A stretch of DNA of 64,000 nucleotides, taken from Azospirillum brasilense. GTDB lineage: Bacteria > Pseudomonadota > Alphaproteobacteria > Azospirillales > Azospirillaceae. Below are positions 42,498-51,217 of the stretch, in pieces. The stretch is taken from positions 1 to 64,000 of the forward strand of contig NZ_CP012916.1 of assembly GCF_001315015.1 (NCBI RefSeq), read 5' to 3'. Position numbers and translations under genes: made by a program. The first letter of the stretch is position 1. Each line of letters opens with the position of its first letter. The notes beneath the pieces were generated by a model. The model was not told the origin of the DNA and made no database searches. It saw only the letters and a program-made list of their open reading frames with translations.

Positions 42498-44990
42498 TCA
42501 GGCGGCCACGATCTTGACGGCGCACTTCTTGAAGTCCGTCTGCTTGCTGATCGGGTCGGTGGCGTCGAGCGTGCATTTGTTGATGAGGCGCGCCGAATCG
42601 AACCAGGGCACGAAGACGACCCCGCGCGGCGGCCGGTTGCGCCCGCGCGTCTCGACCCGCGTGCGCATCTCGCCGCGCCGCGACATCACCTTGACCTCTG
42701 ACCCGCGGCGCAGGCCGCGGTCCTTCGCGTCGTCCGGGTGCATGTAGACCAGCGCCATGGGCATGGCCTTGTAGAGTTCGGGCACCCGCATGGTCATGGA
42801 GCCGGAGTGCCAGTGCTCCAGCACGCGGCCCGTGACCAGCCACAGGTCGAAGTCCTTATCCGGCGACTCTGCCGGGGGTTCGTAGGGGAAGGCGAACAGG
42901 TTGGCCTTGCCGTCCGGGTTTCCGTAGAAGCGCACCCCCTCGCCCTTCGGGACGTAGGGGTCGAGACCCTCCCGGTAGCGCCACTTCGTCTCCTTGCCTT
43001 CGACCACCGGCCAGCGCAGCCCGCGCACCTCGTGATAGGTGTCGAAGGGCGCCAGATCGTGGCCGTGGCCGCGCCCGAAGGCGGCATACTCCTCGAACAG
43101 GCCCTTCTGCACATAGAAGCCGAATGCCTTCGACTCCCGGTTCTCGTAGGCGGGGTTCGACTCCGACACGGGGAAGCGGTCCACATTGCCGTTGCGGAAC
43201 AGCACGTCGAACAGGGTCTTGCCGCGGAAGTCGGGGTTGGCGTCGAGGATTTCCTTCGGCCACACCTCGTCGGTGGTGAAGCGCTTGGAGAACTCCATGA
43301 GCTGCCAGAGGTCCGACCGCGCCTCGCCCGGCGCGTTGACGAGCTGGTGCCAGAAATGGGTCCGCCGCTCGGCGTTGCCGTAGGCGCCCTCCTTCTCCAC
43401 CCACATGGCGGCGGGCAGGATCAGGTCGGCGGCGGCGGCGGTCACCGTCGGGTAGGCGTCCGACACCACGATGAAATTGTCCGGGTTTCGGTAGCCGGGA
43501 TAGGTCTCGTTGTCGCTGTTGGGCGCCGCCTGGAGGTTGTTGTTGACCATGATCCAGTAGGCGTTGAGCTTGCCGTCCTTCAGCATCCGGTCCTGGAGAA
43601 CGGCGTGATAGCCGACTTTGTCGGGAAGCAGGCCCTTGGGGATCTTCCAGATCTCTTCGGTGTGGGAGCGGTGTTCGGGGTTGGTGACCACCATGTCGGC
43701 GGGCAATCGGTGGGCGAAGGTGCCGACCTCGCGCGCCGTGCCGCAGGCCGAGGGCTGACCGGTCAGCGAGAAGGGGCTGTTGCCGGGTTCGGAGATCTTG
43801 CCGGTCAGAAGATGCAGGTTGTAAACCATATGGTTCACCCACACGCCCCGGACGTGCTGGTTGAAGCCCATGGTCCACAGCGACATGACCTTGGTGTTGG
43901 GATCGGCGTACAACTCGGCGAGCGCCAGCAGCCGCTCCTTGGGGACCTTGCTCAGCTCCGACGCCTTCTCGACGGTGTAGTCGCTGACGAAGCGGGCGAA
44001 TTCGTCGAAGCTCATGGGAGTGGAGACGGCGGCGTCCTTGGCGTGGAGCGCCCGCACCTCCAGCGGGTCGTCGGGCCGCAGCCCGTAGCCGATGTCCTTC
44101 TGGCCGAGGCGGAAGCTGCAATGCTTCTCGACGAACGCCTTGTTCACCCGCCCGGTCTGGATGATGTGGTTGGCGATGAAGTTCAGGATGGCCAGGTCGG
44201 TCCCCGGCTCGAAGATCATCGGAACGTCGGCCAGCTCGAAGCTGCGGTGTTCGAAGGTCGAGAGGACGGCCACCTTCACATGGTTGTGGGCCAGCCGCCG
44301 GTCGGTGATGCGCGTCCACAGGATGGGGTGCATCTCCGCCATGTTGGAGCCCCAGAGGACGAAGGCGTCGGCGTGCTCGAAATCGTCGTAACAGCCCATC
44401 GGCTCGTCCATGCCGAAGGTGCGGATGAAGGCCACGGCGGCCGACGCCATGCAGTGGCGGGCGTTGGGGTCGAGGTTGTTGGTGCGGAAGCCGGCGCGCA
44501 TCAGCTTCGATGCGGCGTAGCCTTCCCAGATCGTCCATTGGCCGGACCCGAACATGCCGACGGCGTCCGGACCCTTCTCCTTCAGCACCCGCTTCCATTG
44601 GCGGGCCATCTCATCGAAGGCCTCGTCCCACGAGACCGGACGGAATTCCCCGTCCTTGTGGTATTTGCCGTCGCGCATGCGCAGCAGCGGCTGGGTCAGC
44701 CGGTCCTGCCCGTACATGATCTTGGACAGGAAATAGCCCTTCACGCAGTTCAGGCCGCGGTTGACCTCCGCCTGCATGTCGCCGTGGGTGGCGACGACGC
44801 GGTTGTCCTTGGTGGCGACCATGACGCTGCATCCGGTGCCGCAGAAGCGGCAGGGCGCCTTGGACCAGGTGAGTTGGGCGTCCTCGCCCGCCACCATCGA
44901 CTGCTGGGCCATGGCGGGCAGGCTGATGCCCCCCGCCGTCGCGGCGGCCGCGACCGCCTGAGCCTTGATGAAATCCCGCCGGTCAAGCAT
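42498..44990 (-). CDS. napA: Periplasmic nitrate reductase catalytic subunit
   Basis: An 830-residue molybdopterin enzyme that reduces nitrate to nitrite. A Tat signal opens the protein (DRRDFIKAQAVAAAA). The 4Fe-4S cluster ligands are C47, C50, C54 and C82. The molybdenum ligand is C180 in NARHCMASAAVAF. The length and the C-terminal molydopterin-binding fold region (SRRGEMRTRVETRGRNRPP) match NapA. Export folded by Tat agrees with NapD being encoded just upstream. Confidence 0.97.
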   Translation of the reverse strand: MLDRRDFIKAQAVAAAATAGGISLPAMAQQSMVAGEDAQLTWSKAPCRFCGTGCSVMVATKDNRVVATHGDMQAEVNRGLNCVKGYFLSKIMYGQDRLTQPLLRMRDGKYHKDGEFRPVSWDEAFDEMARQWKRVLKEKGPDAVGMFGSGQWTIWEGYAASKLMRAGFRTNNLDPNARHCMASAAVAFIRTFGMDEPMGCYDDFEHADAFVLWGSNMAEMHPILWTRITDRRLAHNHVKVAVLSTFEHRSFELADVPMIFEPGTDLAILNFIANHIIQTGRVNKAFVEKHCSFRLGQKDIGYGLRPDDPLEVRALHAKDAAVSTPMSFDEFARFVSDYTVEKASELSKVPKERLLALAELYADPNTKVMSLWTMGFNQHVRGVWVNHMVYNLHLLTGKISEPGNSPFSLTGQPSACGTAREVGTFAHRLPADMVVTNPEHRSHTEEIWKIPKGLLPDKVGYHAVLQDRMLKDGKLNAYWIMVNNNLQAAPNSDNETYPGYRNPDNFIVVSDAYPTVTAAAADLILPAAMWVEKEGAYGNAERRTHFWHQLVNAPGEARSDLWQLMEFSKRFTTDEVWPKEILDANPDFRGKTLFDVLFRNGNVDRFPVSESNPAYENRESKAFGFYVQKGLFEEYAAFGRGHGHDLAPFDTYHEVRGLRWPVVEGKETKWRYREGLDPYVPKGEGVRFYGNPDGKANLFAFPYEPPAESPDKDFDLWLVTGRVLEHWHSGSMTMRVPELYKAMPMALVYMHPDDAKDRGLRRGSEVKVMSRRGEMRTRVETRGRNRPPRGVVFVPWFDSARLINKCTLDATDPISKQTDFKKCAVKIVAA

Positions 44991-45035
44991 GGGTTCCTCC
45001 CCCCTTTTTCTTGACGAATGTGAAATCTGGACGCG

Positions 45036-45350
45036 TCAGCGCCGCGCCGTATCGACCTCCTCCGCGGTCCGGGCTGCCATCGGCTCGGCGTGGTGGAAGA
45101 CCATGACCGCCGACATCACGCCGGGCATCAGGTGGATCGCGGTCATGCGGTCGGCGATGCGGCCTTCGTGAGGGCCTTCCACGGTCACCACCATCCGGCC
45201 CCGCTCCTCAGCGTGGACCTCCACGTCGCCCAATGAGGCGACGGCGGCCCGCACATTGGGGCTGCGCTCGGGGCGCAGATGGACGAGGATCGAGGCAATG
45301 TGCCATTCCGCCGACGTGTCGGCTGGCCGGTCTCGGGCGTCAGGGTGCAT
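45036..45350 (-). CDS. napD: NapA Tat-signal chaperone
   Basis: A 104-residue cytosolic protein with the NapD pattern: an N-terminal WHIASILVHLRPE, then a ferredoxin-like fold and a central IADRMTAIHLMPGVMSAVMVFHH split over about residues 65-90. NapD binds the twin-arginine signal of NapA and delays export until cofactor is inserted. The ATG at 45350 lies inside the napF 3' end, an 11-bp overlap, so the two are coupled. Confidence 0.9.
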   Translation of the reverse strand: MHPDARDRPADTSAEWHIASILVHLRPERSPNVRAAVASLGDVEVHAEERGRMVVTVEGPHEGRIADRMTAIHLMPGVMSAVMVFHHAEPMAARTAEEVDTARR

Positions 45351-45852
45351 GGGCGGTCTCCGGTCCGGGTTGCAACGTGACGGCGTCGGCGGGGCAGGCG
45401 GCCAAGCAGGCGCCGCAGCCAGTGCAGGAGTCGTCCTCAACCACGGGGACCGCCACGCCGCCGGGCGCCAAGGCGAAGCGGATGGCCGATTCCGGACAGG
45501 CGTCGCGGCAGCTTCGGCAGACGACGCGGTTCATGGCGAGGCAGGACGGTCCGATGCGCACGGCCAGCGTCCAAGGGCTGGCCGTGACACGGTCGAAGAT
45601 CGGTTCGAGGCAGGAATCGGCACAGGCCGCGCAGAAACTGCACTCGCCCCGCCGGAAGTCGATCTCGGGAAAGCCGCCGTCCCCCCGGCGGATAATCCCC
45701 TCGGGGCAGGCGTCGGCGCAGGCACCGCAGCGGGTGCACAGGTCGGTGAAGCGGTCCGTCCGGGACCAGGGCGGGCGCACCGGCCCAGGCTCCGCCCGCC
45801 GCCGCCCGCGGAGAAAGCCTCGCCGCCCTAAATCGACCGTCTCATCGGCCAT
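45340..45852 (-). CDS. napF: NapF ferredoxin-type iron-sulphur protein
   Basis: A 170-residue cytosolic protein with four cysteine clusters, each able to bind a 4Fe-4S centre: C39/42/45/49, C71/74/77/81, C104/112/115/119 and C143/146/149/153. It begins with a RRGFLRGRRR stretch like a twin-arginine motif, common in NapF, without a following hydrophobic core. NapF helps load the iron-sulphur cluster of NapA. The third cluster has an unusual first spacing (seven residues between the first two Cys). Confidence 0.92.
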   Translation of the reverse strand: MADETVDLGRRGFLRGRRRAEPGPVRPPWSRTDRFTDLCTRCGACADACPEGIIRRGDGGFPEIDFRRGECSFCAACADSCLEPIFDRVTASPWTLAVRIGPSCLAMNRVVCRSCRDACPESAIRFALAPGGVAVPVVEDDSCTGCGACLAACPADAVTLQPGPETAHAP

Positions 45853-45865
45853 GGCGCCGCTCCCC

Positions 45866-46090
45866 TCAGACCGGGGGCGGACCGGGCGGACCCATGATGA
45901 GTTGCGACATCCAGACCAGGAAGCCGTAGCCGCCCACGACGGCGACCGACAGGATCGGCCAGATCACCACCGCCAGGACAAGGAACATGGCGATCTCCCG
46001 TCGTTTCGCGCCGGGATCGGGCAGAGGCTGGCTGGCGGCGGCGGCGCGGGACGGTAAGCGGGTTGGGTCTGGAGGCTGGTGGCGGCTCAT
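45866..46090 (-). CDS. napE: NapE membrane protein
   Basis: A 74-residue protein with one membrane helix (about residues 33-62, AMFLVLAVVIWPILSVAVVG) ending in a Pro/Gly-rich tail. The KRREIAMFLVLAVVIWPILS signature is that of NapE, a small subunit of unknown function that opens many nap operons. The ATG at 46090, after GGGAG, was preferred to an in-frame start 69 bp upstream. It is the first gene of napEFDABC. Confidence 0.88.
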   Translation of the reverse strand: MSRHQPPDPTRLPSRAAAASQPLPDPGAKRREIAMFLVLAVVIWPILSVAVVGGYGFLVWMSQLIMGPPGPPPV

Positions 46091-46440
46091 GGGGGCTCCC
46101 GTTTTCGGCGGGCTGTGGCTTCTGTCGACGATCGAGAAAGCGGTCGAACGATCCAACAACAGGTTGAGCGCGGCTTCTGTTCCATGCCGCGGGCGCGTAA
46201 CGGAAACGGCGCCGGCGGGGAGTGGCCATGGCTTTTATGGTAATTCGGGAAACGGACGATTCGAAGGGCAAACTTTTTTTGACGGTGCGGGGATTAAGTG
46301 GGCCGCCGGTCCGTAAACTGTATGAAGAGGGAATAAGGAGGTCGGACGGCCTTGGTGTGATTGGGGCTGACCGGATTGTTTATTTCCAATTCGTACAGGG
46401 CGCGCAGATGATCTCAACTAAGAGGTTGCCGGTGATCTGA

Positions 46441-46554
46441 AGTCCTGTAAGATTGGAACAGCCGTTCTTGGTGTAACGGCTTCTCCACTGTTGTGATCGT
46501 AAGTGAAGCGAACTCATTCAGAGGCCGCGCCTGCTTTGGCGCGGCCTTTTTTTT
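46441..46554 (+). ncRNA. Candidate small RNA
   Basis: A strong plus-strand terminator sits here with no supported gene before it. Upstream is a hairpin with arms GCCGTT and AACGGC at about 46461-46480, then a single-stranded AT-richer stretch, then the terminator. The 5' end is a guess. It could also be the tail of an unseen short gene. Confidence 0.35.
46523..46554 (+). terminator. Rho-independent terminator
   Basis: The stem GGCCGCGCC / GGCGCGGCC around the loop TGCTTT region is followed by eight T residues. It is one of the strongest terminators in the window, yet it has no clear gene upstream on the plus strand. Confidence 0.85.
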
Positions 46555-46693
46555 GTTATTTCGAAGTCATAGTACGAAAGTTTAGCGTCACCAATGCTGA
46601 TTTTGCATAAGGCATACCTTCAACGATAGTTGCGACATGAGGGATTAATTGTGCTGTGATTCCTGAAACGGATGTTGTGTTCCGCTGATTGTG

Positions 46694-46703
46694 TGGTATA
46701 CCA
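46694..46703. promoter_or_regulatory. TGGTATACCA dyad upstream of the OFA transporter
   Basis: A perfect 10-bp palindrome 161 bp before the transporter start. The shape (TGGT, two bases, ACCA) resembles operators of FadR-type GntR regulators, which often control carboxylate uptake. No GntR gene is in the window. Confidence 0.35.
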
Positions 46704-46864
46704 AGTACGAAATGCGGAACACCAAGCCTCTCCCAACGGTGGCGGTGGTGCTCCCGCCAAGACATGAAGGGCACGCAAGCCCCGAAGAAAGGCAATGCGA
46801 CAACAACCATCGGCCCCGCCCGGCTGAGTTGAGTGTTCGATCACCGCATTGGGGAGGAAGAGTA

Positions 46865-48193
46865 ATGAGTCAGTCCATCGCTGCACCGCCTGGCGGCTCG
46901 CAGGCGCCCATTTCCGAAGGCGCGCGTTGGATGCAGATCGTCGTCGGCATCGTCTGCATGGTGGCCGCGGCCAACATCCAGTATGCCTGGACGCTGTTCG
47001 TGCCGGAAATCCAGGCCACCCATGGCTGGACCCGCGCCTCGATCCAGACCGCCTTCACCGTCTTCGTCGTCGTCCAGACCTGGCTGACCCCCATCGAAGG
47101 CTACTTCATCGACCGTTACGGCCCCCGCGTCATCGTTGCCTTCGGCGGCGTGATGACCGGCCTCTCCTGGATCGTCGACAGCTACGCCGGCTCGCTCGGC
47201 ATGCTCTATGTCGGTTCGGCCATCGGCGGCATCGGCGTCGGCTGCGTCTACGCCACCTGCGTCAACAGCGCCATCAAGTGGTTCCCGGACAAGCGCGGCC
47301 TCGCCGTCGGCCTGACCGCGGGCGGCTACGGCGCCGGCTCGGCCCTGACCATCCTGCCGATCGCCAACATGATCCATTCGTCCGGCTATCAGGCGACCTT
47401 CTTCTGGTTCGGCCTGCTGCAGGGTGCGATCATCATCGCCGCCGCCTTCTTCCTGCGCGCCCCGCAGAAGGATCAGGTCAAGGCCTCGACCAAGGTCCTG
47501 CAGTCCCGCCGCGACTACACGCTGAAGGAAGCGCTGCAGACGCCGGTGTTCTGGGTCATGATGGTCATGTTCATCTGCACCGTGTCGGGCGGTCTGATGG
47601 CGGTGGCCCAGCTCGGCGTGATCGCCCACGATCTGGGCGTGAAGGAAGCCCCGATCAGCCTGTTCGGCATCACCATGGCGGCTCTGCCCTTCGCGCTGAT
47701 GCTCGACCGCGTGATGAACGGCATCTCCCGTCCGCTGTTCGGCTTCATCTCCGACCACATCGGCCGTGAAGCGACGATGTTCATCGCCTTCACCTTCGAA
47801 GGCATCGGCATCCTGATGCTCAGCCGCTTCGGCCACGACCCGATCATGTTCCTGATCCTGTCGGGCATGGTGTTCCTGGCCTGGGGCGAAGTGTACAGCC
47901 TGTTCAGCGCCACCTCGGCGGACACCTTCGGCACCAAGCACGCAGCGAAGATCTACGGCGTGCTGTACTGCGCCAAGGGCGTCGCGGCGCTGCTGGTCCC
48001 GCTGGGCAACCTGCTGATGGAAGCCACCGGCACCTGGGCGACCGTGCTCTACATCTGCGCCACCATGGACCTCATCGCGGCCTTCTGCGCCATCGCGGTC
48101 CTGCGGCCCATGTTGCGCCGGCACCATGCCCGGAACGCCGAACTCGCCGCCCAGCAGGGCAGGGGTCCGGTCACCGCGGCGGCCAGCCCGTAA
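46865..48193 (+). CDS. OFA-family MFS transporter (oxalate/formate antiporter-like)
   Basis: A 442-residue permease with twelve helices. It reads like OxlT relatives: QYAWTLFVPEIQATHGWTRA near residue 39, YFIDRYGPRVIVAFGG in the first loop, and KWFPDKRGLAVGLTAGGYGA near 138-157. Members exchange oxalate, formate or other small carboxylates; the substrate here is not proven and no oxalate-degrading genes are nearby. GGGGAGGAAGAG before the ATG at 46865 fixes the start. A terminator follows within 25 bp, so it is monocistronic. Confidence 0.88.
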   Translation: MSQSIAAPPGGSQAPISEGARWMQIVVGIVCMVAAANIQYAWTLFVPEIQATHGWTRASIQTAFTVFVVVQTWLTPIEGYFIDRYGPRVIVAFGGVMTGLSWIVDSYAGSLGMLYVGSAIGGIGVGCVYATCVNSAIKWFPDKRGLAVGLTAGGYGAGSALTILPIANMIHSSGYQATFFWFGLLQGAIIIAAAFFLRAPQKDQVKASTKVLQSRRDYTLKEALQTPVFWVMMVMFICTVSGGLMAVAQLGVIAHDLGVKEAPISLFGITMAALPFALMLDRVMNGISRPLFGFISDHIGREATMFIAFTFEGIGILMLSRFGHDPIMFLILSGMVFLAWGEVYSLFSATSADTFGTKHAAKIYGVLYCAKGVAALLVPLGNLLMEATGTWATVLYICATMDLIAAFCAIAVLRPMLRRHHARNAELAAQQGRGPVTAAASP

Positions 48194-48215
48194 CCTCCGC
48201 TTCAGCGGATCGACC

Positions 48216-48246
48216 GAAAGGGGGCCACGCATGTGGCCCCCTTTTC
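48216..48246 (+). terminator. Rho-independent terminator
   Basis: The stem GAAAGGGGGCCAC pairs with GTGGCCCCCTTTTC around a 4-base loop, just after the OFA transporter stop. Confidence 0.8.
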
Positions 48247-48333
48247 GGCGTTCCGGGCCGGCCTTGCGGACCGGATAGGAATGTGAGGCGTATCGTTGGA
48301 GGGGGCATGGGCAATCGACGGCGAGGGCAAGGC

Positions 48334-48813
48334 ATGGCAAAGGACGACGGCAGCTTCCGGCTGGTGGTTGCCTGCTCCCTGGGTGGGGTGGCGGTCAGCG
48401 TGGCCCTCGGCTCGCTGCTGCTGTCGCGATGGACGCCCAGGACGGAGAACACGGTGGTCGAACGGGCGATCCACAACATGGACCGGGAGACCTGCGAGCG
48501 GGTGCTGCACTCCTTCACGCAGCCGCAGCCGGTCGGAACCCGCGTGCTGTGGCTGTGGGCGGAGGAATCGACGCCCGGCGTCTTCACCGGAGCGCCCTGG
48601 ACATCGCGGGTGACCGGGCCGGGTGTGCAGACGGTGGCAGCCGGGGGCGGTGTGGGATCGGCGGCAGGCCGTTCCCCCCGTCCCTATGCCTTCGACCCGG
48701 CGTCCCAGGCGGCGCCGGACGCGGCGTGCTCCTTCCCGAACAATTCCCTGCACATCGTCTCGGTCGAGTACCCGCCCAAGCCGGACGCCGCTCCGGCCAT
48801 CCGTAAGCCATAA
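48334..48813 (+). CDS. Hypothetical membrane-anchored protein
   Basis: A 159-residue protein with one N-terminal hydrophobic helix (LVVACSLGGVAVSVALGSLL, about residues 9-28) and a Gly/Pro-rich exported part. Only two cysteines lie beyond the helix (near residues 49 and 132), so a disulphide is possible. The start is uncertain: ATG 48334 has GAGG at good distance, while ATG 48307 has GGAGGGGGC placed very close. No family is recognised. It converges on the Bax inhibitor gene with a shared terminator. Confidence 0.55.
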   Translation: MAKDDGSFRLVVACSLGGVAVSVALGSLLLSRWTPRTENTVVERAIHNMDRETCERVLHSFTQPQPVGTRVLWLWAEESTPGVFTGAPWTSRVTGPGVQTVAAGGGVGSAAGRSPRPYAFDPASQAAPDAACSFPNNSLHIVSVEYPPKPDAAPAIRKP

Positions 48814-48819
48814 AAAAGA

Positions 48820-48852
48820 AAAGGGCCGGCCGCGGGAAGCGGCCGGCCCTTT
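48820..48852. terminator. Bidirectional terminator
   Basis: A perfect 14-bp stem (AAAGGGCCGGCCGC and complement) with a 5-base loop lies between two converging genes. Confidence 0.8.
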
Positions 48853-48885
48853 GAGCAGGCGGTAGCGCCGGATGGAAGCGCCGCC

Positions 48886-49608
48886 TTACTCCTCGCGGTT
48901 GCCCATGAGCTGGAGGAGCATCTGGAAGAGGTTGATGAAGTTGAGATAGAGCGAGAGGGCGCCCATGACGGCGAGCTTGGTGTTGCCCTCGTGCCCGTGG
49001 CCCTCGGCGTACTCCTCCTTGATGCGCTGGGTGTCGTAGGCGGTCAGGCCGGTGAAGATGACCACGCCGATGACCGAGATGGCGAACTGCAGCGCGCTGG
49101 AGCCGACGAAGATGTTGACCAGGCTGGCGATGACGATGCCGATCAGGCCCATCATCAGGAACGAGCCCATCTTCGACAGGTCGGCCTTGGTGGTGTAGCC
49201 CCACAGGCTCATCGCCGCGAACATCGCCGCGGTGATGAAGAACACCCGCGCCACGCTGGCCCCGGTGAAGACCAGGAAGATCGACGCCATCGACACGCCC
49301 ATCACCGCGCAGAAGGCCCAGAACAGCCCCTGCAGCGCGCTGGCCGACATCGCATGGAAGCGGAAGGACAGCACCATGATGAAGGCCAGCGGCGCCAGCA
49401 TCACCACCCACTTCAGCGGGGTCGTGAAGATCGGAACGTACAGCGCCGGCGTGCTCGCCACGAACAGCGCCACCATGCCCGTCACAGCCAGACCGAGCAT
49501 CATGAAGTTGTAGACCCGCAGCATGTGCTTGCGCAGGCCCTCGTCGAACGCCGCGCCGTAGGCCGGCGCCGCGCTGCCGAATTGGTTGCCGTAGAAGGGT
49601 CCGCTCAT
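48886..49608 (-). CDS. Bax inhibitor-1/YccA family membrane protein
   Basis: A 240-residue protein with seven hydrophobic helices. Family features include the N-terminal FDEGLRKHMLRVYNFMMLGL, the central FTGLTAYDTQRIKEEY near residue 187 (with the conserved Asp), and the final SLYLNFINLFQMLLQLMG. Bacterial members may act as pH-sensitive calcium leak channels or interact with membrane proteases. It is a single gene bounded by a terminator. Confidence 0.92.
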   Translation of the reverse strand: MSGPFYGNQFGSAAPAYGAAFDEGLRKHMLRVYNFMMLGLAVTGMVALFVASTPALYVPIFTTPLKWVVMLAPLAFIMVLSFRFHAMSASALQGLFWAFCAVMGVSMASIFLVFTGASVARVFFITAAMFAAMSLWGYTTKADLSKMGSFLMMGLIGIVIASLVNIFVGSSALQFAISVIGVVIFTGLTAYDTQRIKEEYAEGHGHEGNTKLAVMGALSLYLNFINLFQMLLQLMGNREE

Positions 49609-49667
49609 TGTCTCACCATGTCCTTCGGATGCTATCGTTCGGATGCTTGTCGTTCAGTGCGTCTGCT

Positions 49668-50561
49668 TCAGAACCAGGCCATGCGGGCGTCGCGGGCATG
49701 GGCCAGGATTTCCTTTTCCGGCTGCTCGCCGCACAGCGCGTAGACCGTCGTCCCGACCTGCCAGTAGGCGACCGAGACGTTGCCGATCCGCTCCGCCTGG
49801 GGTTCGGTGACGGCGAAGCGGTCGACCTCGCTGGCGAACAGCGTGATCAACTGCGACCCGCCGTGGCGGTAGGCCGCCTGCACCGCGACCCCGCCGTCCC
49901 AGGCCACCGTGCGCAGCCCGTCCGGCGCCTGCCCGATGTCGAGCTGCGGGATCGGCACCGCGACCTCCGGGTTGGCGGGGGCGAGCCGGTTGACCAGGGA
50001 TTGGGCGGCGTCGGCGAAGGGCTTGAAGTCGATCCCGCTGTGCAGCGCCTGCTGGTGGGTCTGCGCCGCGATGGTGATGTAGTGGGTGGCCGCGTGCGCC
50101 GTGGCGACGGGGTTGACCGACAGGGACGACACCGCGCTGTGCGCCGTCCAGCCGAGTCCGACGAGGCACAGAGCGGCCACCGCCCGCCGCCCGCGGCCCG
50201 AGCCGTTGGCGGCGCGCGCCCGTGCCCGGTTCATCAGCTCCGCCGCCGGGCGGCGCCACAGGGCGCCCCACTGCTTGCGCCGCGGCAGCGGCACGCCGGC
50301 GCCGACCACCGGCTGCGCCGCGGTGGGAACCGGGGAGGCAACCGGTTCGGGTGCGGCCATCTCCGGCTCTGCCTTCTCGACGGCCGGGCCGGCTATGAAC
50401 AGGCGGATCTCGTCGCGCACCCGCATGTCGTGCATGACGCGGGCGGCCTCGTCCGGATTGGCCTCCAGGTAGGCTTCCACCTCGATGCGGCGCTGCGCGT
50501 CGAGTTCGCCGTCCACATAGGCGTTCAGGTCGATGTCGCTGATCGGTTCGTTCATCGTCAT
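49668..50561 (-). CDS. Membrane anti-sigma factor for the adjacent ECF sigma
   Basis: A 297-residue protein starting MTMNEPISDIDLNAYVDGEL. The first 60 residues follow the anti-sigma pattern (AYVDGELDAQRRIEVEAYL, then a helix), but the His-x3-Cys-x2-Cys zinc motif of ZAS-type factors is missing. A hydrophobic helix lies near residues 126-146, followed by an exported domain that could sense a periplasmic signal. Its start overlaps the sigma stop as ATGA, so the two proteins are made together. Confidence 0.8.
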   Translation of the reverse strand: MTMNEPISDIDLNAYVDGELDAQRRIEVEAYLEANPDEAARVMHDMRVRDEIRLFIAGPAVEKAEPEMAAPEPVASPVPTAAQPVVGAGVPLPRRKQWGALWRRPAAELMNRARARAANGSGRGRRAVAALCLVGLGWTAHSAVSSLSVNPVATAHAATHYITIAAQTHQQALHSGIDFKPFADAAQSLVNRLAPANPEVAVPIPQLDIGQAPDGLRTVAWDGGVAVQAAYRHGGSQLITLFASEVDRFAVTEPQAERIGNVSVAYWQVGTTVYALCGEQPEKEILAHARDARMAWF

Positions 50562-51106
50562 TTCACCACGCGCAACGGGGGGCGCTGGACCCGGTCTGAT
50601 GGGGTTCGGTCGGACTGGTCTGACGCCGGCTGGCGCCCGCCGCCCGTCTTGGCCCGCAGCGCGTCGCGCGCACGGCCCAGGCGGGACATCAGGGTGCCCA
50701 CGGGGATGCCCAGGCACTCCGCGGCGTCCCGGTAGGACATGCCGTCGAGCGCCACGAGCACCAGGGCCTCCCGCTGTTCGACCGGCAGGGTCATCAGGGC
50801 CGCGATGGTCTGGCCCAGATGGACGTGGCTCAACTGCGCGGGCGGGGAGCCTTCCTCCGCCATCGAGCTGAGTTCGCCGGTCGCCTGGCGTTCGGCCTGC
50901 TGGCGCCGCCAGCGGTCCACGAACGTGTTGTGGACGATGGCGAGCAGCCACTTGCGCAGGTCGCGCCCGTCCGTGAAGGACGACGCCCCCTCGATGGCCT
51001 TGACGAGTGCCTCCTGGACGAGGTCCTCCGCCTGATCGGGGTCGCGCATCAGGACCAGGGCGTAGCGCCTTAGAACGTCCAGATGCTGTCCCAACTCGTC
51101 TTTCAT
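50558..51106 (-). CDS. ECF RNA polymerase sigma factor
   Basis: A 182-residue group IV sigma factor. Region 2 is seen in RDPDQAEDLVQEALVKAIEG (about residues 20-39) and RKWLLAIVHNTFVDRWRRQ. Region 4 is LPVEQREALVLVALDGMSYR to GTLMSRLGRARDALR. The ATG at 51106 follows GGGACGG; a start at 51139 is possible. It diverges from the second HU gene and is followed directly by its anti-sigma factor. The regulon is unknown. Confidence 0.9.
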   Translation of the reverse strand: MKDELGQHLDVLRRYALVLMRDPDQAEDLVQEALVKAIEGASSFTDGRDLRKWLLAIVHNTFVDRWRRQQAERQATGELSSMAEEGSPPAQLSHVHLGQTIAALMTLPVEQREALVLVALDGMSYRDAAECLGIPVGTLMSRLGRARDALRAKTGGGRQPASDQSDRTPSDRVQRPPLRVVK

Positions 51107-51217
51107 CACCGTCCCGGATTGGTTCTTCACACTCGGCATACGGATCATGCCGTGGCTTAATCCGCTCCGGGGGAAAAAATCGCCACGGGATTGGCTTGCG
51201 CGCGGACGCGGGGCGGA

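Larger units (their letters stand above)
46091..46864. other. Large intergenic region between napE and the OFA transporter
   Basis: 774 bases with no convincing protein gene. GC content is visibly lower from about 46210 to 46700 than in the neighbours. It holds the nap control region (no TTGA-N6-TCAA site seen), an RNA candidate with a strong terminator at 46441-46554, and a TGGTATACCA dyad at 46694. A 72-codon frame at 46222-46440 is not supported by composition. Confidence 0.6.

Noticed and set aside
42738..45014. A 758-codon plus-strand frame opposite napA
   Set aside because: NapA is certain from its cofactor ligands. The opposite product has no recognisable domain and only reflects GC bias.
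46222..46440. A 72-codon plus-strand frame before the orphan terminator
   Set aside because: It has no good ribosome site, and its codon use and residue mix do not resemble nearby genes. It remains possible, so the region is recorded as unresolved.
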